DNA from: Kalmusia sp. IMI 367209
Taxonomy: Eukaryota; Ascomycota; Dothideomycetes; Pleosporales; Didymosphaeriaceae
DNA: 64,000 nucleotides
NCBI GenBank assembly: GCA_027946365.1
Contig: JAPEUQ010000020.1
Span: 434,001-498,000, forward strand
Direction of reading: 5' to 3'
Position numbers and translations under genes: made by a program. Below are positions 21,862-34,923 of the stretch, one piece after another. Position 1 is the stretch's first letter, and every line of letters begins with the position of its first letter. Below the pieces are notes generated by a model, which made no database searches, was not told where the DNA came from, and worked only from the letters and a program-made list of their open reading frames with translations.

Positions 21862-24800
21862 GACTAGTGCCGGCGATGGTTTGACAGGTGGAGATGATAG
21901 CAGATAACGAGGCCAACTGATGGGAGAGCGGGGGGACAAAAGAGGCGCAAAGCAACAGATAGATATGTGGGAAGGAAAGATGGAGAGATCGGAATAGTAC
22001 AGCGGAAGCGGAGGATAACTACAGTCTCAGCACCATGAGCGAGGGGAGGGGTACGGAGACTTGAGAGCTTAGCTTGGCGAGGCGAGCACGGACCTCAGCA
22101 TCGCTATGTCACGTTTCCCACCACCTGGGCCAACGTCGACCTACGTACGAAGACGTCACCACTGTGGCTCGAGAGGATTGGGGTCTATGAGGCAATGGCC
22201 TGCGACGCTATGTTGCGGAGGGTGAGGACGAATTGCCGCTATGAAAGTATGCGAGGCGCCTGTATTCGACTGTGCCTCCGTGACCACCTATCTTGCAGTT
22301 GCAACCACAATGCTCGCGATATGTTTCGCATAAATCCGTCTCGAATGGGTTATCTCTAGACATGGTGGATAGGCGCATCTTGTAACGCGGTGCAGTGTCC
22401 TTAACGACGTCATGAAGCTTGGACATGTAAAACATGTTACCATCTGATGCTAATTCTACTCAGTGACGCCGCAGTCCTTGTCGCCGGCAATGGTACCATG
22501 CTGCAATGACTAGGACATGGTTCGTAGGTGAATTCTTGATACTGGCGGTATGGAGAAGCTCAGACACGTTGGACATGTCACAAGCTGATGCCAACCCTGC
22601 CCATTACGCCGTAGTCCTCGTCGGTGGTATTGCCCGCCTTGCTTGTCGTTCGATTTTCTTTTGGTTTTGGAGATGAAGCTGCATCGTGTAACTATAGTGT
22701 ATGAATCTTTTCTTCCCTCTGTAAGCCGGCTCTTCATGCTGAAGCTATGCAGACGAGGTTTAACTGGAAGGCGTGCTTTCACAATCATCTCAGGGCGTGC
22801 TCTGCACGCCCTATACATGTAGTGTTCGTGCTTCATCCAACACCGAGAGTCTACAAGAGAAGGCGAAGCGGGAGGGAAACCGGAACCAGCCTGCCCGAGA
22901 CTCTAGAAAGACATCATCATCCGCTTGCATGCAACAGCGGCCGCAAAACATGACGCCATTCCAATCAGGCTAGCCTCGCAAGCGTTCGAAACTGGTGCGG
23001 GGAAAACACCAACACGCGCATTCTTTGGCATTATTCTGAATCGCTCTAGTAAAATACTATACAACATCCCAGCGTTGACCTTTTTGGTCTCTGATAAGAT
23101 TGCTGAAGCGGCAGGCCTTTTTCATCACGTAAAAGCAGGAGAGCGACCACTACTATTAAATCGTCTACTATCCACTCTGGCTACACACCTTCTAATGCCA
23201 ATCTGGAACAATGAATAAACATCTTCCTGCATCCTATCTACAAGTATCCAGGGCCCAGGCTGTGTGCTGCAACTGGGTCTACATAGTGCTGCGAGACGCG
23301 TGGGTCCCGGATATGTCGGCTGTACGATAGCGCATTAACAAAGAAACTCTACACCAACACACCAATACCCTGTGAACAGGCAGTCTTGTACGGTGTTGAG
23401 CGCACTCGTATAACTGACAATGGCACTTCGCTGGACGGCAAGCTCCGCGTGTGTGTGCAAGCATGTGTGCGGTGCTGGTAATCAACACTCTGTGACTGGC
23501 GAAATTCCTGGTGAATAAGCGCTCCATAATAACCGACAACGACACATGTATGGATGGAAACCTCCGCGCGCGTTTAGCTGATTTCCACACCGTCCAGATA
23601 TTACCCAGATAAGGAGTTCCCTCTGTATTAGATAAGGAGCGTTCCACCGATGATTCCTGGAATAAGCGCGCCCGTGGCTTTGGGCATCAATACTTGTGCC
23701 GATGACAAGTTCGCCCCAATATTGGCATTCAGGCAACGGATTATGGTACACCTCGAGTTGTAGGATGCCGATCGAAACGGGTGCACTCGACAGCGGCACT
23801 TTTGGCAACGTCTAGATGATGGAGCAAGTCGAATGGTTCGTTACTGTGCCCTGGCTTCCGGGTGTCTCCTTCTGCCACCCACAGGTTCGCCTTTGGATCT
23901 CCTATACTAGCAGCACATGCTAGAAAGGAACTTGACGAATTACTACGAGATGGCTGGAGTGGGTGGCACCAGTGCGCTCATATGCCGCTAGCAGCCACAT
24001 TTCCTAGACAACGTTCATGTTGCACCTATGCCCGCGCCATGTGTAACTAATTTCGACGAATTTCGAAAGACTACCTTAAAAGGCAACATTCCTCTCGCTG
24101 CGCCACATACCGTGGGTGACTGGGCAATATGCTACCATTGTGTGTGTTTCTACAAAGCTTCGGGTTTCCCTATAGTACTCTGCAAGCCCCTAAAAGCTTC
24201 CAGCAACTTGGAGTAGTAAACGTTTGCGATGTTCAGCTGGCGCTGCATCTGGTGTTGGCGGGAGTGGCTCCGCGGCATCTGCTGGAAGGAACTATCTCAA
24301 GTGTTTACATTAGGTAACTAGCTCAGTAGCTTTTATAGCAGCTTCTCTTGCAAGCTCCAACAATCAACTTCAGTTACTACTTTATCATCTGGGTCGTCAG
24401 CGGTCAGAAAAACTAACCACCACATCAACGTCGGCCTGTAACAACTCCCAAGTCTTCACTTCTTCTTGCACGCGGACAGCGCCGTATAACAGCAAGAGGA
24501 AGACATGTAGGAATATAGCGTGTGGCACCGGTGTCTGGATGCGCATCGCTCAACCATTTGTATGCTCTCGATCTCATGGTTGAACGCCGCGCATATCATG
24601 CAACATTGAACGCTCCACCCAGCCGTGGACGCAAAATTGTCGCTGCCAATTGCAAACAAAGCTCATCGCCGCTCACGCATACGCTCATACCGCGAACAGC
24701 TATTCGATAAGACGTTGATCTCAATTTTGGATGTGAAAGCCTGCATCCCGAACAGCAGAGGAATTGTCGCTTGAGCCCCACAGAGCACACGCGCGACGGC

Positions 24801-26700
24801 TTCCCTGCCGCCACGTACCCCATCACAACTACCACCGCCGCAGAAAATCGAGCAACGCGGTCCATCGAACGACGAGGATGCGCACCATGCGATAGACAGC
24901 AAGACGATGACGCTCACGAGCTATGCCTCTGCCATCCGCATTGCGCTACATCCGTCGCGCCCTCGAGCTTGTTTTTACCCCGCCCGTTTGCGCCCCACCC
25001 GTTTGCACAATCGCACCGTTCCGAATCGCCGCCTGCTTGTGTTAGATCACTACTGGACTAAGTCTACGCAGCAAATCCCTTCTATCCCCTAGTCATGAGT
25101 TAATGGACTCTTCTTAACCTTGGTACTCTAACTGTAGAGATATGTGGTCCACCTATGCGAAGCGTTGGGTAAGTCATCTGGTATTAGCCTCCTCTCGGTG
25201 GTTGAGGCCCTACGGGATCTCCGACCGCCGATTACCGGTACCGCCCAATCCCTCCCAACAGGGCCGTGTCGTGACAACTTGCCTCGCCGCCTTCCTCCAG
25301 CCCACTGCTCCACATTGCGTTTACAGAACACACCGAGTTTGCGTTGACGATTTGAGCTAGACTCTATGCGCGTGCTTGACGCAAAAACCCCGCAACGCCC
25401 GGCTGGCCATCGCAGGAGCGTCGCTACGTCTGGCCCAAATACCTCGTCTCCGCCGCCCAAGAAGCCGCGAGAAAACGCGCCATGTTCGCTTGCCGCGACC
25501 ATCCTGCGCGCGCATCGTAGCAGCCACAACGCGGCGAAGAACCAGGCATGTCGCCACCGTCCTGCCCGGACAGCGTGCGCCAGGCTGGAGGACATTGGGT
25601 TGGAAGCAGCGAAGAACGTCGAAGACTGGGGACAACGCGGCACCGCGATACAACGGAGCATTGCTGCTTGAAACACGTCAGCTCTGCCACGGACTACATT
25701 CTTTGCAGCGCTCAGACAGGCGAGCACAACCCTCGGGCACGTCGCCATGATTCGGCTTCTCGTCCTTAACCGATATGGGAGGGCGGTGCGTAGGGCTGTC
25801 GTGCGAGTCCACGTAAGAACGGCATGTCAATGAATGGGCGAGCCACTACGATGGCACCGAATGTAGAGTGTGACACCCCTCATTCGTGATGCTACTGATG
25901 CCAGGTATTCGAATATTCTGTAACAAAGAAAAGGAAAGCGACACTGAAATCTATAAGTGCAATCCAAGCACCAGCGCCGAAATACCTACTCAAGTTCTAG
26001 AGCCATCGCTTGTGTCAAAACAAGCACTTAACACATTGACTGTCCAGCAGAGTTGAAGTTGTCCCGCTCGCTGACGTGTTTTCAGAAGGGGGGCCAGAAA
26101 AGTACCTGGGGGTATGTGGTAAGCATCTCGGACTGCTGCTGCCAGGACGCGCTGCGCAGCATGCCGTTTCGATGGGGCGGAATAATGAGGTGAGCTGGTT
26201 GCGACAGCGGATGGTCGTCCAAACTCTACTGCGCTATCATCGAATCAAACATGTCTGTGGAATCAATTCTTCCATGGGGCGTGTGTTGTCAAAGCTTACA
26301 GAACAGCCTCTTAGATGTGTCGGTAAACATCTCGTCCTCCGGGCTTTCAGGGATGGTAACATCTCGTCTATAGGAGTTTCAGGGCTGATAGACATCTCAT
26401 CCAAATGAGTGTCAGGGCTAGAAGGCATAGGTTACCTCGAATGGTTCCTGACAACGTCGTCGCGCGAGAGCGTATCATCTCCTGAAACTACCACTCGGCT
26501 ATAACGTGTCCAGCACTATAGTTTCCGTACCCTTCAGTCAGCTCGCGGAGAAGAACACATCTCTCGCGGCGAAGGGCAACCTTGAAACTCTCAGAGGAAA
26601 CAACACGAGCGTGCGTGCTTACCTGAATCTATGCTGAGAACAAGGCAATGACAATTGCCAGAGCGACTGAAGAAATCCACTCATCCTTCTAGGAACAGCC
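21862..26700. other. Gene-poor region, no supported gene
   Basis: About 4.8 kb without a recognisable gene. Open frames up to 206 codons occur near 25128-25748 on both strands, but their composition (Arg/Ala/Cys-rich, all frames open) is that of GC-rich non-coding DNA. At 26237-26430 the minus strand has short Ser/Pro/Glu motifs with the pattern TPIDEM repeated loosely. I found no tRNA, transposon end or splice-supported model. Confidence 0.35.
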
Positions 26701-27800
26701 AGCAGCAGCAGATTTTACCTTCCATCCAGAATCTGCCTTCGGCCTGTCCGCCTCATGCTACCAATGCGCGAGATCGCCTACCAGCGTGCCTGTAGAAACT
26801 CACCCATCGTCCCAGGAATAGCCAGCATCGGCCGGGGCCGACTAAGATTATCAACCTGATTTCACCTCCGTCTTCTCCACTGCTACCATCCATGGTCATC
26901 GACCTTGGTTCGCCCCCCTCTTCTCCACTGCCCAAGCATCAACAACTGCAACTGTTGCTCGACCACAGCCTATGCGGTAATTACAGCCTCGTGTACAGCT
27001 GCATCCTCCACATCCCCTACAACCTCGCAGCCCCCCACAACCTCAGGCGTCATGCTCCAAATTTGCCAACTTCACTGCCTTCCTGGTGAACATACGCCTC
27101 GCAACACAGGATTCTCGAGACCGATATCCCCGAATCCTCCTCCTTCCCATGGCAACCCAGCTTCCTCCTCTTCCCACCGCCAAACGGGGTCCAACCTCCA
27201 GCCAAAGGCCGCTCAACCCGACTAGGCGACGCGGAGCCAAGCGGGGCGGAACAATCAGGTCCAGGCAGCGAGTCATCGGGACCAGGCAAGACACGCAAAA
27301 GACAGGATCGCACATCAACCGGGACACAAAGAAGCCTATGTGCTCGGACACATCCCAATCCCCCCTCGACCATCAGTTGTCCCCTCCTTTTCCCTTTCCT
27401 TTTCATCCTCCCCGGAGCCGTGCGCTCCGCCATTCCCACCTCCTTCATCTGACTGTCGCCCCAGACCTGTGGAGAGCAAACCTCCGGCATCACCACCAGC
27501 CAGCCCGAAATTCCATCAGCCAGCTCTTCAGTCACCCTTCCAAGCATCCCCCCCAGACCTCAGGGAGGTGGTGTTGAGCCATGCCCGCTGCCGTTGCCCC
27601 CCATCCTCTCTCCGACCTTTGTAAAGAGCAACACCCGGGCCGTATCGAGTAGCCCGGAAGCGATGGACTTGCGCATGGGCTACGATGCCCGCGAGTGCAG
27701 AGGGTTTACGTGACGAGGGTCGAACGACGACGAGGCGGGCCATGGTGGCGAGGTGCCATTCCACCGATGCGAGGCCATTGGGCCTGACGGTGTGGGTTGT
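26701..27800. other. C-rich low-complexity region, no supported gene
   Basis: The plus strand is rich in CCTCC/CTTCTCCACTGC motifs and reads as Pro/Ser-rich peptide in several frames, while the minus strand reads as Gly/Glu-rich. A pair of related segments sharing GGAAnAGCCAGCA lies near 26690 and 26815. Nothing here is specific enough to call a gene. Confidence 0.35.
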
Positions 27801-27815
27801 CGAGCAAGACTTCCT

Positions 27816-28133
27816 CCTCTCTGATCAATGCTTCCTCTCAGATCAATGCTTCCTCTCCGACCAAGATGACCTCTCCGACCAAGATGTCCTCTCCGACCAA
27901 GATGTCCTCTCCGACCAAGATGTCCTCTCCGACCGAATCCTCCTCTTCGACCAAGACCTCCTCTTGACCAAGACCTCCTCTCCAACCAAGACCTCCTCTC
28001 CAACCAAGACCTCCTCTCCAACCAAGACCTCCTCTCCAACCAAGACCTCCTCTCCAACCAAGACCTCCTCTCCAACTAAGACCTCCTCTCCAACCAAGAC
28101 CTCCTCTCCAACCAAGACCTCCTCTTTGACACG
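27816..28133. repeat. 18-bp minisatellite, about 17-18 copies
   Basis: A tandem array of an 18-bp unit. The right part holds ten near-identical units of the form ACCAAGACCTCCTCTCCA. The left part holds about eight more diverged units (GACCAAGATGTCCTCTCC and variants). One unit is 17 bp (near 27951-27967), which shifts the frame from a Leu-Ser-Asp-Gln repeat to a Thr-Lys-Thr-Ser-Ser-Pro repeat. As 18 is divisible by three, all frames stay open on both strands, so the long open frames here are no evidence of a gene. Confidence 0.9.
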
Positions 28134-31100
28134 AGTGTTCGGGCGCTGCTCGACCGCAACGTTCACGAGGCTAGCTTTGTAGCAGAATTCGGTGGAGTGC
28201 ACGGAGCAGCTTGGGGACCATCGATGGCGATCGGTCGGTCGGGAGGGGATATTTCTCTGCCTCTTACTGTTTCCTCGGGGAGATTTCCCTGGTGCTGGAC
28301 GGCGGCGCATTACTTGCTGACGTCTCGTCCATGACTGTGCTTATCGGCATATTCTTGGGTGCGGCACGGCAGATCATTCTCATTCGACTGCCTCTATTAG
28401 CGATTTCTTGGGTGCGTCACGGAGGATGACTGCGTGCATGCGTCTGTTCGGCTTACTCGTTTGGGCGACAGCTCCTTGGGTGCAGAGCGGCAGATGGAGA
28501 TGAAATCGCGGCAGATGAAGATAAGAAAGTGGCAACAAAGTTGATTGTTGGAACTCCCAAGAGAAGCTGCTATACCACATGTTGAGCTCATTACGCAAGG
28601 GAAACGCTTGGGGAGTTCCTTCCAGCATGTGCGCAGAGCCACAGTTACGGCTTCACCATGCACGGTCGGCACCACATGTACTATCATCTCAACACACTGT
28701 GTTGCCGGCGCACACTCCCATCATGACCACTTTTCGCACAGGCCTGGATATCCGACGGCGGCCAGGACGCTGTGTGGAACGCTGGAAGAGCGTGCACGAG
28801 TCGGCGAGATCCCGTGGTGCCCATCGCCTTCAGCCGGCAGTCGTTGCAGCCGCCCGTTGGTAGACCCCACGTCGCGATAGTCTGGATGTTTCCATCATGG
28901 CCACGGTCCAAGAGTGTGACTACTCGGGTGAAATCGTAATGCACCACGCATCACGTACCTTCCCAACAGAGCGTGTGCGGGAAAAGAACAGCGCGCGGGC
29001 GGCCTCCCTAGCAATGCGATAACCATCCCTAGGGTGCCGCTCTCTCGGAACCTTGAATTCGCAAACGGAGACCCCTCAGTCGTGCATTCTCGTGTCCTCC
29101 GCAACCCTCTGCTGCTCTGCGACCCTGTCCCTTTCCTCCTCCGCAACCCTGTTCCTCTCCTGCACAGTTCCCGTTGCAATTTCTGTTGAGGATGGCGTAC
29201 CGTAAGAGCGGGGGCGAAGGACCAGCGTCGAGCAATTTCTTGTTCCGGCGACCGTCTCAGCCATCGCTTGGTCGGCACTTTCCTTCCTTCTCCCTGCTAT
29301 ACGCAACATGCCCTGTTTATTTTTGTTGTGCTTGCTCTCGGTACAATCGCCATCTTGAAGTGCTGCCTCCATCTCGCGATGAAGGCCATCCGGACCGCCG
29401 GCGGGAATTGCCGTCTTTGCACGAATGTCCTTATCTTTCGTGGCACATTCTCCCCCGCTGTGTGTGTGATAAGTCTTGGTTCAGCCTGCACTGTATTCCG
29501 CATTCGATTGTCCACCCCTGTCGCCTAAAGTGGGACAAGGAATGCACTAGAAAAGGGCGCGAGCAGGGGCGTGCGGGTGCGGGCCGTCCGCAGATCGGTC
29601 TCGAAGCTCAGGCCGAGCTGACTGCTTGCAGAGAGGGGTCTCGGAAACTCTGCATCAAGGCTGCTAGCAGGCGCGAATGTCTTCACGATCGGATGTGTGC
29701 GCAGACAATTCGGTCAACAGAGTCTGTGATGTGTACTGTGCTACCACACTCGCGGGACGTGGCTTGCTCGACGACAGTGATACGAACCCGGCGCTCGGAT
29801 TTCCACCACTAGCCTTCCGCACACGGCGAAACACTGAGGTAGACGTGACCCCCAGAGCTCCCTCGCCGATACCTCGCGCGCCGCAAACGTTTCCAGTAGA
29901 CTGGTAAGCTGGAATGGTTTCTGCGCTCGCCCTGCGCATGACCGCTAGCATGTACGTTGGAAGACACACGAAGCGTCAGGCAGACATTCCCATATTTCCA
30001 GGAAATTGGAAGCAGGCAACTGTACGACGCTAGTCTCCACTACGACGCCTATCACGCCTGGCTACGTGTGACGGCTGCGAAGGGGCGCCGTCCAGGCTCT
30101 CTTCACCTCAGGACAAGGACCCGCGCTACAGATCGAATGGCTGGAGATGTTTGGGTTTTTTACTGGCGACGCGTCACTACTCGTCTTGTATAGGTGGAAT
30201 TCGCGGCTTGGGGGAAGCGTCGCCCTCGCGCGAGTTTTTCGTGAGGGACACACCCGGATGTGCACCCAAACAGTCTTGCAGCCATGACGGATAGATCGGC
30301 GAGCATTTCCTCGGCCCAACCAAACATGGAGTGATCTGCGTGGCTGCGCGTCCTTCACACGAAAGCATGCTACGAAAAAAATAGGACCGGGAGTCCTGAG
30401 TTGGAAAATGAAAAACCCCCCGGCATGGCGAGGAAGTCTGGATCGATGCAGCTGGAATGGCACGCCCTTGTGCAGCAGCGGTAGCGCAGCAAGACTCAAC
30501 AGAAATTCTGTAGCGCCGCGCCGCTTGGGCACCAACGCTCCGTTCTCCGCATCTCAGAAGAGCCCCCGCTAGAACTGCAACTCGCGTTTTCCAATACATT
30601 TTTCTGCAAGCCGTGCAGAGCAAGCGTCTGTATGGAACTGCGACGAGACCGCCCTTGAGCGGCATGGATCGGACGACGGCACAGTCTCATCGACGCCCGC
30701 CCGACCTTCCAAACCTTCTGGACGATCAGCGCGAATAAAAATTCTAGCCCCAAGTGCTCGTAGTTTTGCAACCCCCCACTCATCCCCCCCGTCTTTCGCT
30801 CCGCACTCCGCACACTAACAACGGGCCGTGCGGTGCGGGGCCCACCTCCGGATCGGCACCCGCTTCTACGATCAGCGGCCCGAAGCGTGTCGCGTGGTGT
30901 GCTTCCACCACCGCGCTGCCCCACGCGCAACTACATCAACGACATCTGCCCTCACCAAAAGCAATGGTTGCCTGGCAGCCACCATCACGAAAAGGCCCGC
31001 ATCAGCCATGACGAGCGCAGCAGCGCTACGGAGAACCTCGGGCGTCCTTTGTATGGGCAATAACATGGGGCCGTCGTGTTCCCAATAACGGGCGCGCCTG

Positions 31101-32075
31101 CAGCCAAGGGGGGAGGTCACTCGGCACATCGGTGCGCCCGATCCAAAAAGGCAGACGAATATCGAAAAGCCTGCATTCCGCTCCGTTGGGTCGTCGATAA
31201 GGAAGACACCTGCGAACAAATGAGCGTAAGCCATCCAATCCAATTTTTCCCTCGCACGCATAAATGCCAAGTCGAGACCCTTTGGACACGTCGACGCAAA
31301 CATTCACATCGTAACGCAAAAGCTGGCCAGGCGAAACGTAGAAGCCTAATCTCTCCCTCTCTCTCTCTGCGCAGCCGAGTGCGGTGCACGGCTGCTGCAT
31401 CGGGCAGAATGTGCGGTCTAATATTCTCCGTCCGAGAGCTGCGGGGATGGTTTTCTGCCCGAAGCGTATTGCGTAGGCGGTCTCGTCGCGATGTTCGTAG
31501 CGTAGGCGTCGACCTTGGGAGGAGGGGCCTGTGTCGTGACGAGGCCTGCAAATGCCAATCCCGATAACGGCGCGCGGTAAAACACCAGGCTGGGCGCTTG
31601 GCAGCCCACACGATCGACCTGTTTTGCGCCCCCTTGTATGCGGACGTCGGAGCCGACTGCCGATCCCGCTCTTGATGCGCTGCATGGGTGCCGTCGGTAA
31701 ATTGGGACGCTTTTCTTCACGCTACCTGGCTCGTGGAAGGGCGCGCAATCTATTTTCTATGGGAAAAGTCTCCGGGCTGGGGTGTGTCTTCACGGCTGAA
31801 CGGGGTGCGCAGTGCTGGATTTGTGGAGTGTGAGCAAGGCACCGGGACGCTTGGTGACGACGGTGTGGTTGGGAATGGGCAACGTAGTGGGGACAGGTGG
31901 CTGGATCACAGGCAGGGAGCAAGGGCGAAAAATTGGGATCGAAGAAGACAGCTGAAGATTAGCATCACAGGAGCGAAGGACACAGGTGGAGTCAAAGGAA
32001 TGGCATCTGGATTGATTATCCAGCGGCCTAAGGCCAGCGCACTTGTCGAGATGGAAAGCGATTCCGACCCACCAT
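28134..32075. other. Gene-poor GC-rich region, no supported gene
   Basis: About 3.9 kb. Open frames of 100-220 codons occur on both strands between 29000 and 31700 but share no motif with known families. One minus-strand stretch near 29090-29170 would read as a charged helical repeat (RVAEEERDRVAEQQRVAED), possibly a coiled-coil fragment, without a supporting gene model. Confidence 0.35.
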
Positions 32076-32570
32076 CTACCAGTTGAAGCGGTGGCCTTTC
32101 GGCAAAGGGTATGGAATACGGTCCACAGTGTGAGGATGCTTGAAGAACTTGTCCCAAAGAGTCTGTCCCGGGTGCCACTTCTCCCTGCGCTCTGCCTTTT
32201 GCTCAGCGGAAAAAAAAAAATTTCGAAGCGCAACGGGGACACATAACGTACCTTTCTCCTCAGGGCTGTTTACGCGGCGAAAGATCTCCTGGGCGGTTTC
32301 ATCGTCGAAAACGAGCACAATCCAGTTGTCCGTGATTTCGCCCTGCTTGACATACTTGCTGATGCACTTGAGGCCGACCAAGGCGCCGGGCTCCTCTGTG
32401 CAGAAGGCCGTGAAGTTGACAAAGTCGCGCCAGGTGTGCAGGCCGAGTTTCCTCCTTTCTTCGTACGTCTCCTCCGGCTCCTTGTTCTCGGGAGCCTGCT
32501 TGTAGAAGAGAGGCCACCTGAGTCTCGGACCCAATGGGAGCGCAAAGATGTCAATCGGCCGAAGGGCCAT
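32076..32570 (-). CDS. Conserved-looking hypothetical protein, 144 residues
   Basis: Two exons, 32570-32252 and 32191-32076, joined by a 60-bp intron (32251-32192, GTACGT...GGCAG) give 144 residues. The intron contains a long T run (A10 on the plus strand) and removal joins NSPEEK to ERREKWHPGQTLW in frame. The protein is compact, with many aromatic residues (LRWPLFYKQAPE, NWIVLVFDDETAQEIF, HPHTVDRIPYPLPKGHRFNW), no signal peptide and no membrane helix. I do not recognise a named family. The quality of the intron and the protein-like composition make it a probable real gene. Reading through the intron would also be open, adding a poly-Phe stretch, so the splice should be checked. Confidence 0.65.
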   Translation of the reverse strand: MALRPIDIFALPLGPRLRWPLFYKQAPENKEPEETYEERRKLGLHTWRDFVNFTAFCTEEPGALVGLKCISKYVKQGEITDNWIVLVFDDETAQEIFRRVNSPEEKGTLCVPVALRNFFFSAEQKAERREKWHPGQTLWDKFFKHPHTVDRIPYPLPKGHRFNW

Positions 32571-33339
32571 CTCGCCGCGGAATGAGGGGGTGCAATGAAG
32601 GTGCAATGAAGAGGATTGCAAAACGAAGAAGCTGCTCTGCTCGCAGAGCTGAGGCGTGTCTGCAAAATCCTTTGGGGAGAAGGGATGCCTATAAATGCTG
32701 CAACGACGTTGAATCAGAGGCGGCTTTCTTGGAGAGGACGCTTAGCTGATCAAGAGCGGGGTTCGTCGCACGGCGAAGCGCCTTCCACCGAATCAGCTGA
32801 TGATGCATTCGTCGTCCCACCCCTTCCGGACATGTACTGCGCCGATCAAGCGTCACGACGCAAAAGACGACCTTGCCCTCAGTCCAGGTGTCCAGTTGTG
32901 TCAATGAGCAAGCCACGCGGTAGAAAATTCCGGTCCAATCGGCGATTAATAAAAACAAAAGCGTGCCGAGAAATGGGAACGCTGCCACGGAGTACAAGCC
33001 CGAGACAGTTATGCACGCCTCCGATGCATGGCCAGGTCTGCTGCGTGATAGCAACTGGGACGCCACCAAGCAAAGCAAAGAACGCTCAGCGAGCAGCATG
33101 ATCGTCATGCAACATCTCCGTGCCTTTGATGCGCTCATGATAACCAAATCTGCACCTTACACGCAGCGCACCATCTCAGAGACCCACAAACCTCACACAT
33201 CACGTATCGGGTCGTACGGGAGCAGAGCATCTGACCTCGCAGCGGGGCCTGGATTAGCGCCTGGACTGGCAGCGCGTCGAGCTGTTGGAACAAATGAGCA
33301 GGCTTTCCGCTGTGATGAAGGAGAAGGGCGGTGTGTACC
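32571..33339. other. Intergenic sequence
   Basis: About 770 bp between the hypothetical gene and the broken frame upstream of it. Short open frames on both strands have no motif. It should contain the promoter of the 32076-32570 gene. Confidence 0.35.
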
Positions 33340-33663
33340 TTGAGCATACGATCGAATGTCACGCATAGTAAGAGACATGCGCCAATTCAAGATCCTGTCA
33401 GAGACTCTAGGAATCTGTTCCTTCTCGAGCCTGCCGTTGATACGTTCCCAGATGCGCGTCTTCTCATCGGCTGGCACGTTGGTCCACTTTCAATTGTAAT
33501 GGGGCTTGTTCAAGGCATGTCCTTCCTCCTTTGCCACTGCCTGCGCGTGAGTCAGCAAAGTGTCTGTGATAGCCCACCACCCCCGAGGAGCTTTTACATA
33601 GAAGCGTGCCCACTGCATCGTGTTGTGGCCTGCTATATCCTTTGCCTCTGCCGTGGTCGGCAT
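33340..33663 (-). pseudogene. Unknown protein gene interrupted by an in-frame TGA
   Basis: From ATG 33663 the frame reads 57 protein-like residues (with MQWARFYVKAPRGWW and KEEGHALNKPHYN), then TGA at 33492-33490, then continues in the same frame with KWTNVPADEKTRIWERINGR and ILNWRMSLTMRDIRSYAQ before a possible donor (GTACAC) at 33339. The sequence on both sides of the TGA looks equally coding and no intron can remove it, so a TGG (Trp) to TGA change is the simplest reading. The family is not recognised. A truncated 57-residue product or a sequencing error are alternatives. Confidence 0.5.
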
Positions 33664-34923
33664 CGTATCGCCTCAAGATAAGTTTTTTCTTTCCTCGTTC
33701 GAATCAGTCAAGGCGCGCGTCCGGGGACTCTGCAGTGGATGGTGTTGATGGACTGGCGGGATCCGAGGGTGGGGTCTCGAAGGGTTAATTAAATCCCACG
33801 TACTTGGTCTAAGCGGTTGGCCTGGCCTGGACCAGGGCCACCGTCGCGAAAATCCGCGCCATCTTAGTTCCCGCGCAGTCCCCCCACCCCTGTCTATCTG
33901 AGCGTGTCCACCAAGCCGCAGAAGAAGAAGATTTCGAGTTGATCTCGTCATCCGAAAGCGTGTCCCGGCGTCGGTCGAACTTGGAGGCACGCAGCGCAGT
34001 CAGTCAGCCCCGCATGTCCGATCAACACTTCGTATTTCGTGCTCGAAGTGCGAAAAAGCAACACAATCCCCAGGCCCTTCTCCGCTGCAACTGATGCAAT
34101 CTTCTCCGTAACCTGCTACTCATGACATCAGCAAAGTAAATTGTGCAGGCGCCGCAATTCGCAAAAGAGCAAGCACCGAGATCGGTCTGGGAGCGGGTTG
34201 AGCCTGTATGATGACGCAAGGAGGCTGTCGTCGGTGTCGCACGCCCATTGGCCAATAATAACGCGGGGAAACAGTCCTCCGCGCCACGTCAAACGCTGCA
34301 GTCAACTCTTCAGGTGTGGTGACAAAGGCGTGGGCTATCGCTGACGGTGGTTTTCGGAGGCTACGTGCGAAGTTTCGTGGTAGCTCTCGGAGTTTTGTGA
34401 CTTATCAGGGGATCTGCCACGCTATTGCGGGGTTTCTTGAGTATGACTCAGCTTTCGGTGGAGGAAGGTGCTGCGCTTCGGCGGAGAGAGGTGCTGCGCT
34501 TCGCTAGAGCGGATCTTCCTCAATATGTGCCTGGCATTGAAAGAATTCAATACACCGTGCGCACGAGATTTCACAGTCATCGGACAACGCATCGTTCTGG
34601 CAAGGCAGAACCAGCGAATATGTTGAGCGGATCAGCGACGTACTCAAACTACGCACGGCGATGAATTTTACAGATACTGCACGTCACTCATGTGCTAAGT
34701 GGGGACTTGCTTGACAAAAGTCGAATTGCGTTATCGCAGACACGAATGCGCCCACCACCTGAGCTGCCTTGGGAACTACTCCATTTGAGGCCCTACAATT
34801 TGCCTCTTTTCACCATCACAGAGAGCCTCCCGTGCTCCGCCCCGCCATCTGAGCTGCCCTGGAAGCTACTCCATTGAGCCTACCGTCTGCCACATTCCGC
34901 CCTCACAGAATAGCCTTCCCGCG
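33664..34923. other. Intergenic sequence
   Basis: About 1.26 kb without a recognisable gene. Near 34455-34500 a 13-14 bp motif (GAGGTGCTGCGCTTCG type) occurs twice, and near 34755-34875 a segment around CATCTGAGCTGCCnTGGnAnCTACTCCATT is present twice about 90 bp apart. These are short local duplications. Confidence 0.35.

Noticed and set aside
25128..25748. 206-codon minus-strand frame
   Set aside because: Several overlapping frames on both strands are open because the segment is GC-rich; Arg/Ala/Cys-rich composition and no homology-like motif.
27680..28310. Long open frames with LSDQDV, TKTSSP, GRRGHL or EEVLVG repeats
   Set aside because: They are products of the 18-bp minisatellite, which leaves every frame open.
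31026..31685. 219-codon minus-strand frame and a 163-codon plus-strand frame
   Set aside because: Mutually overlapping, no start context, no domain, and typical of GC-rich non-coding DNA.
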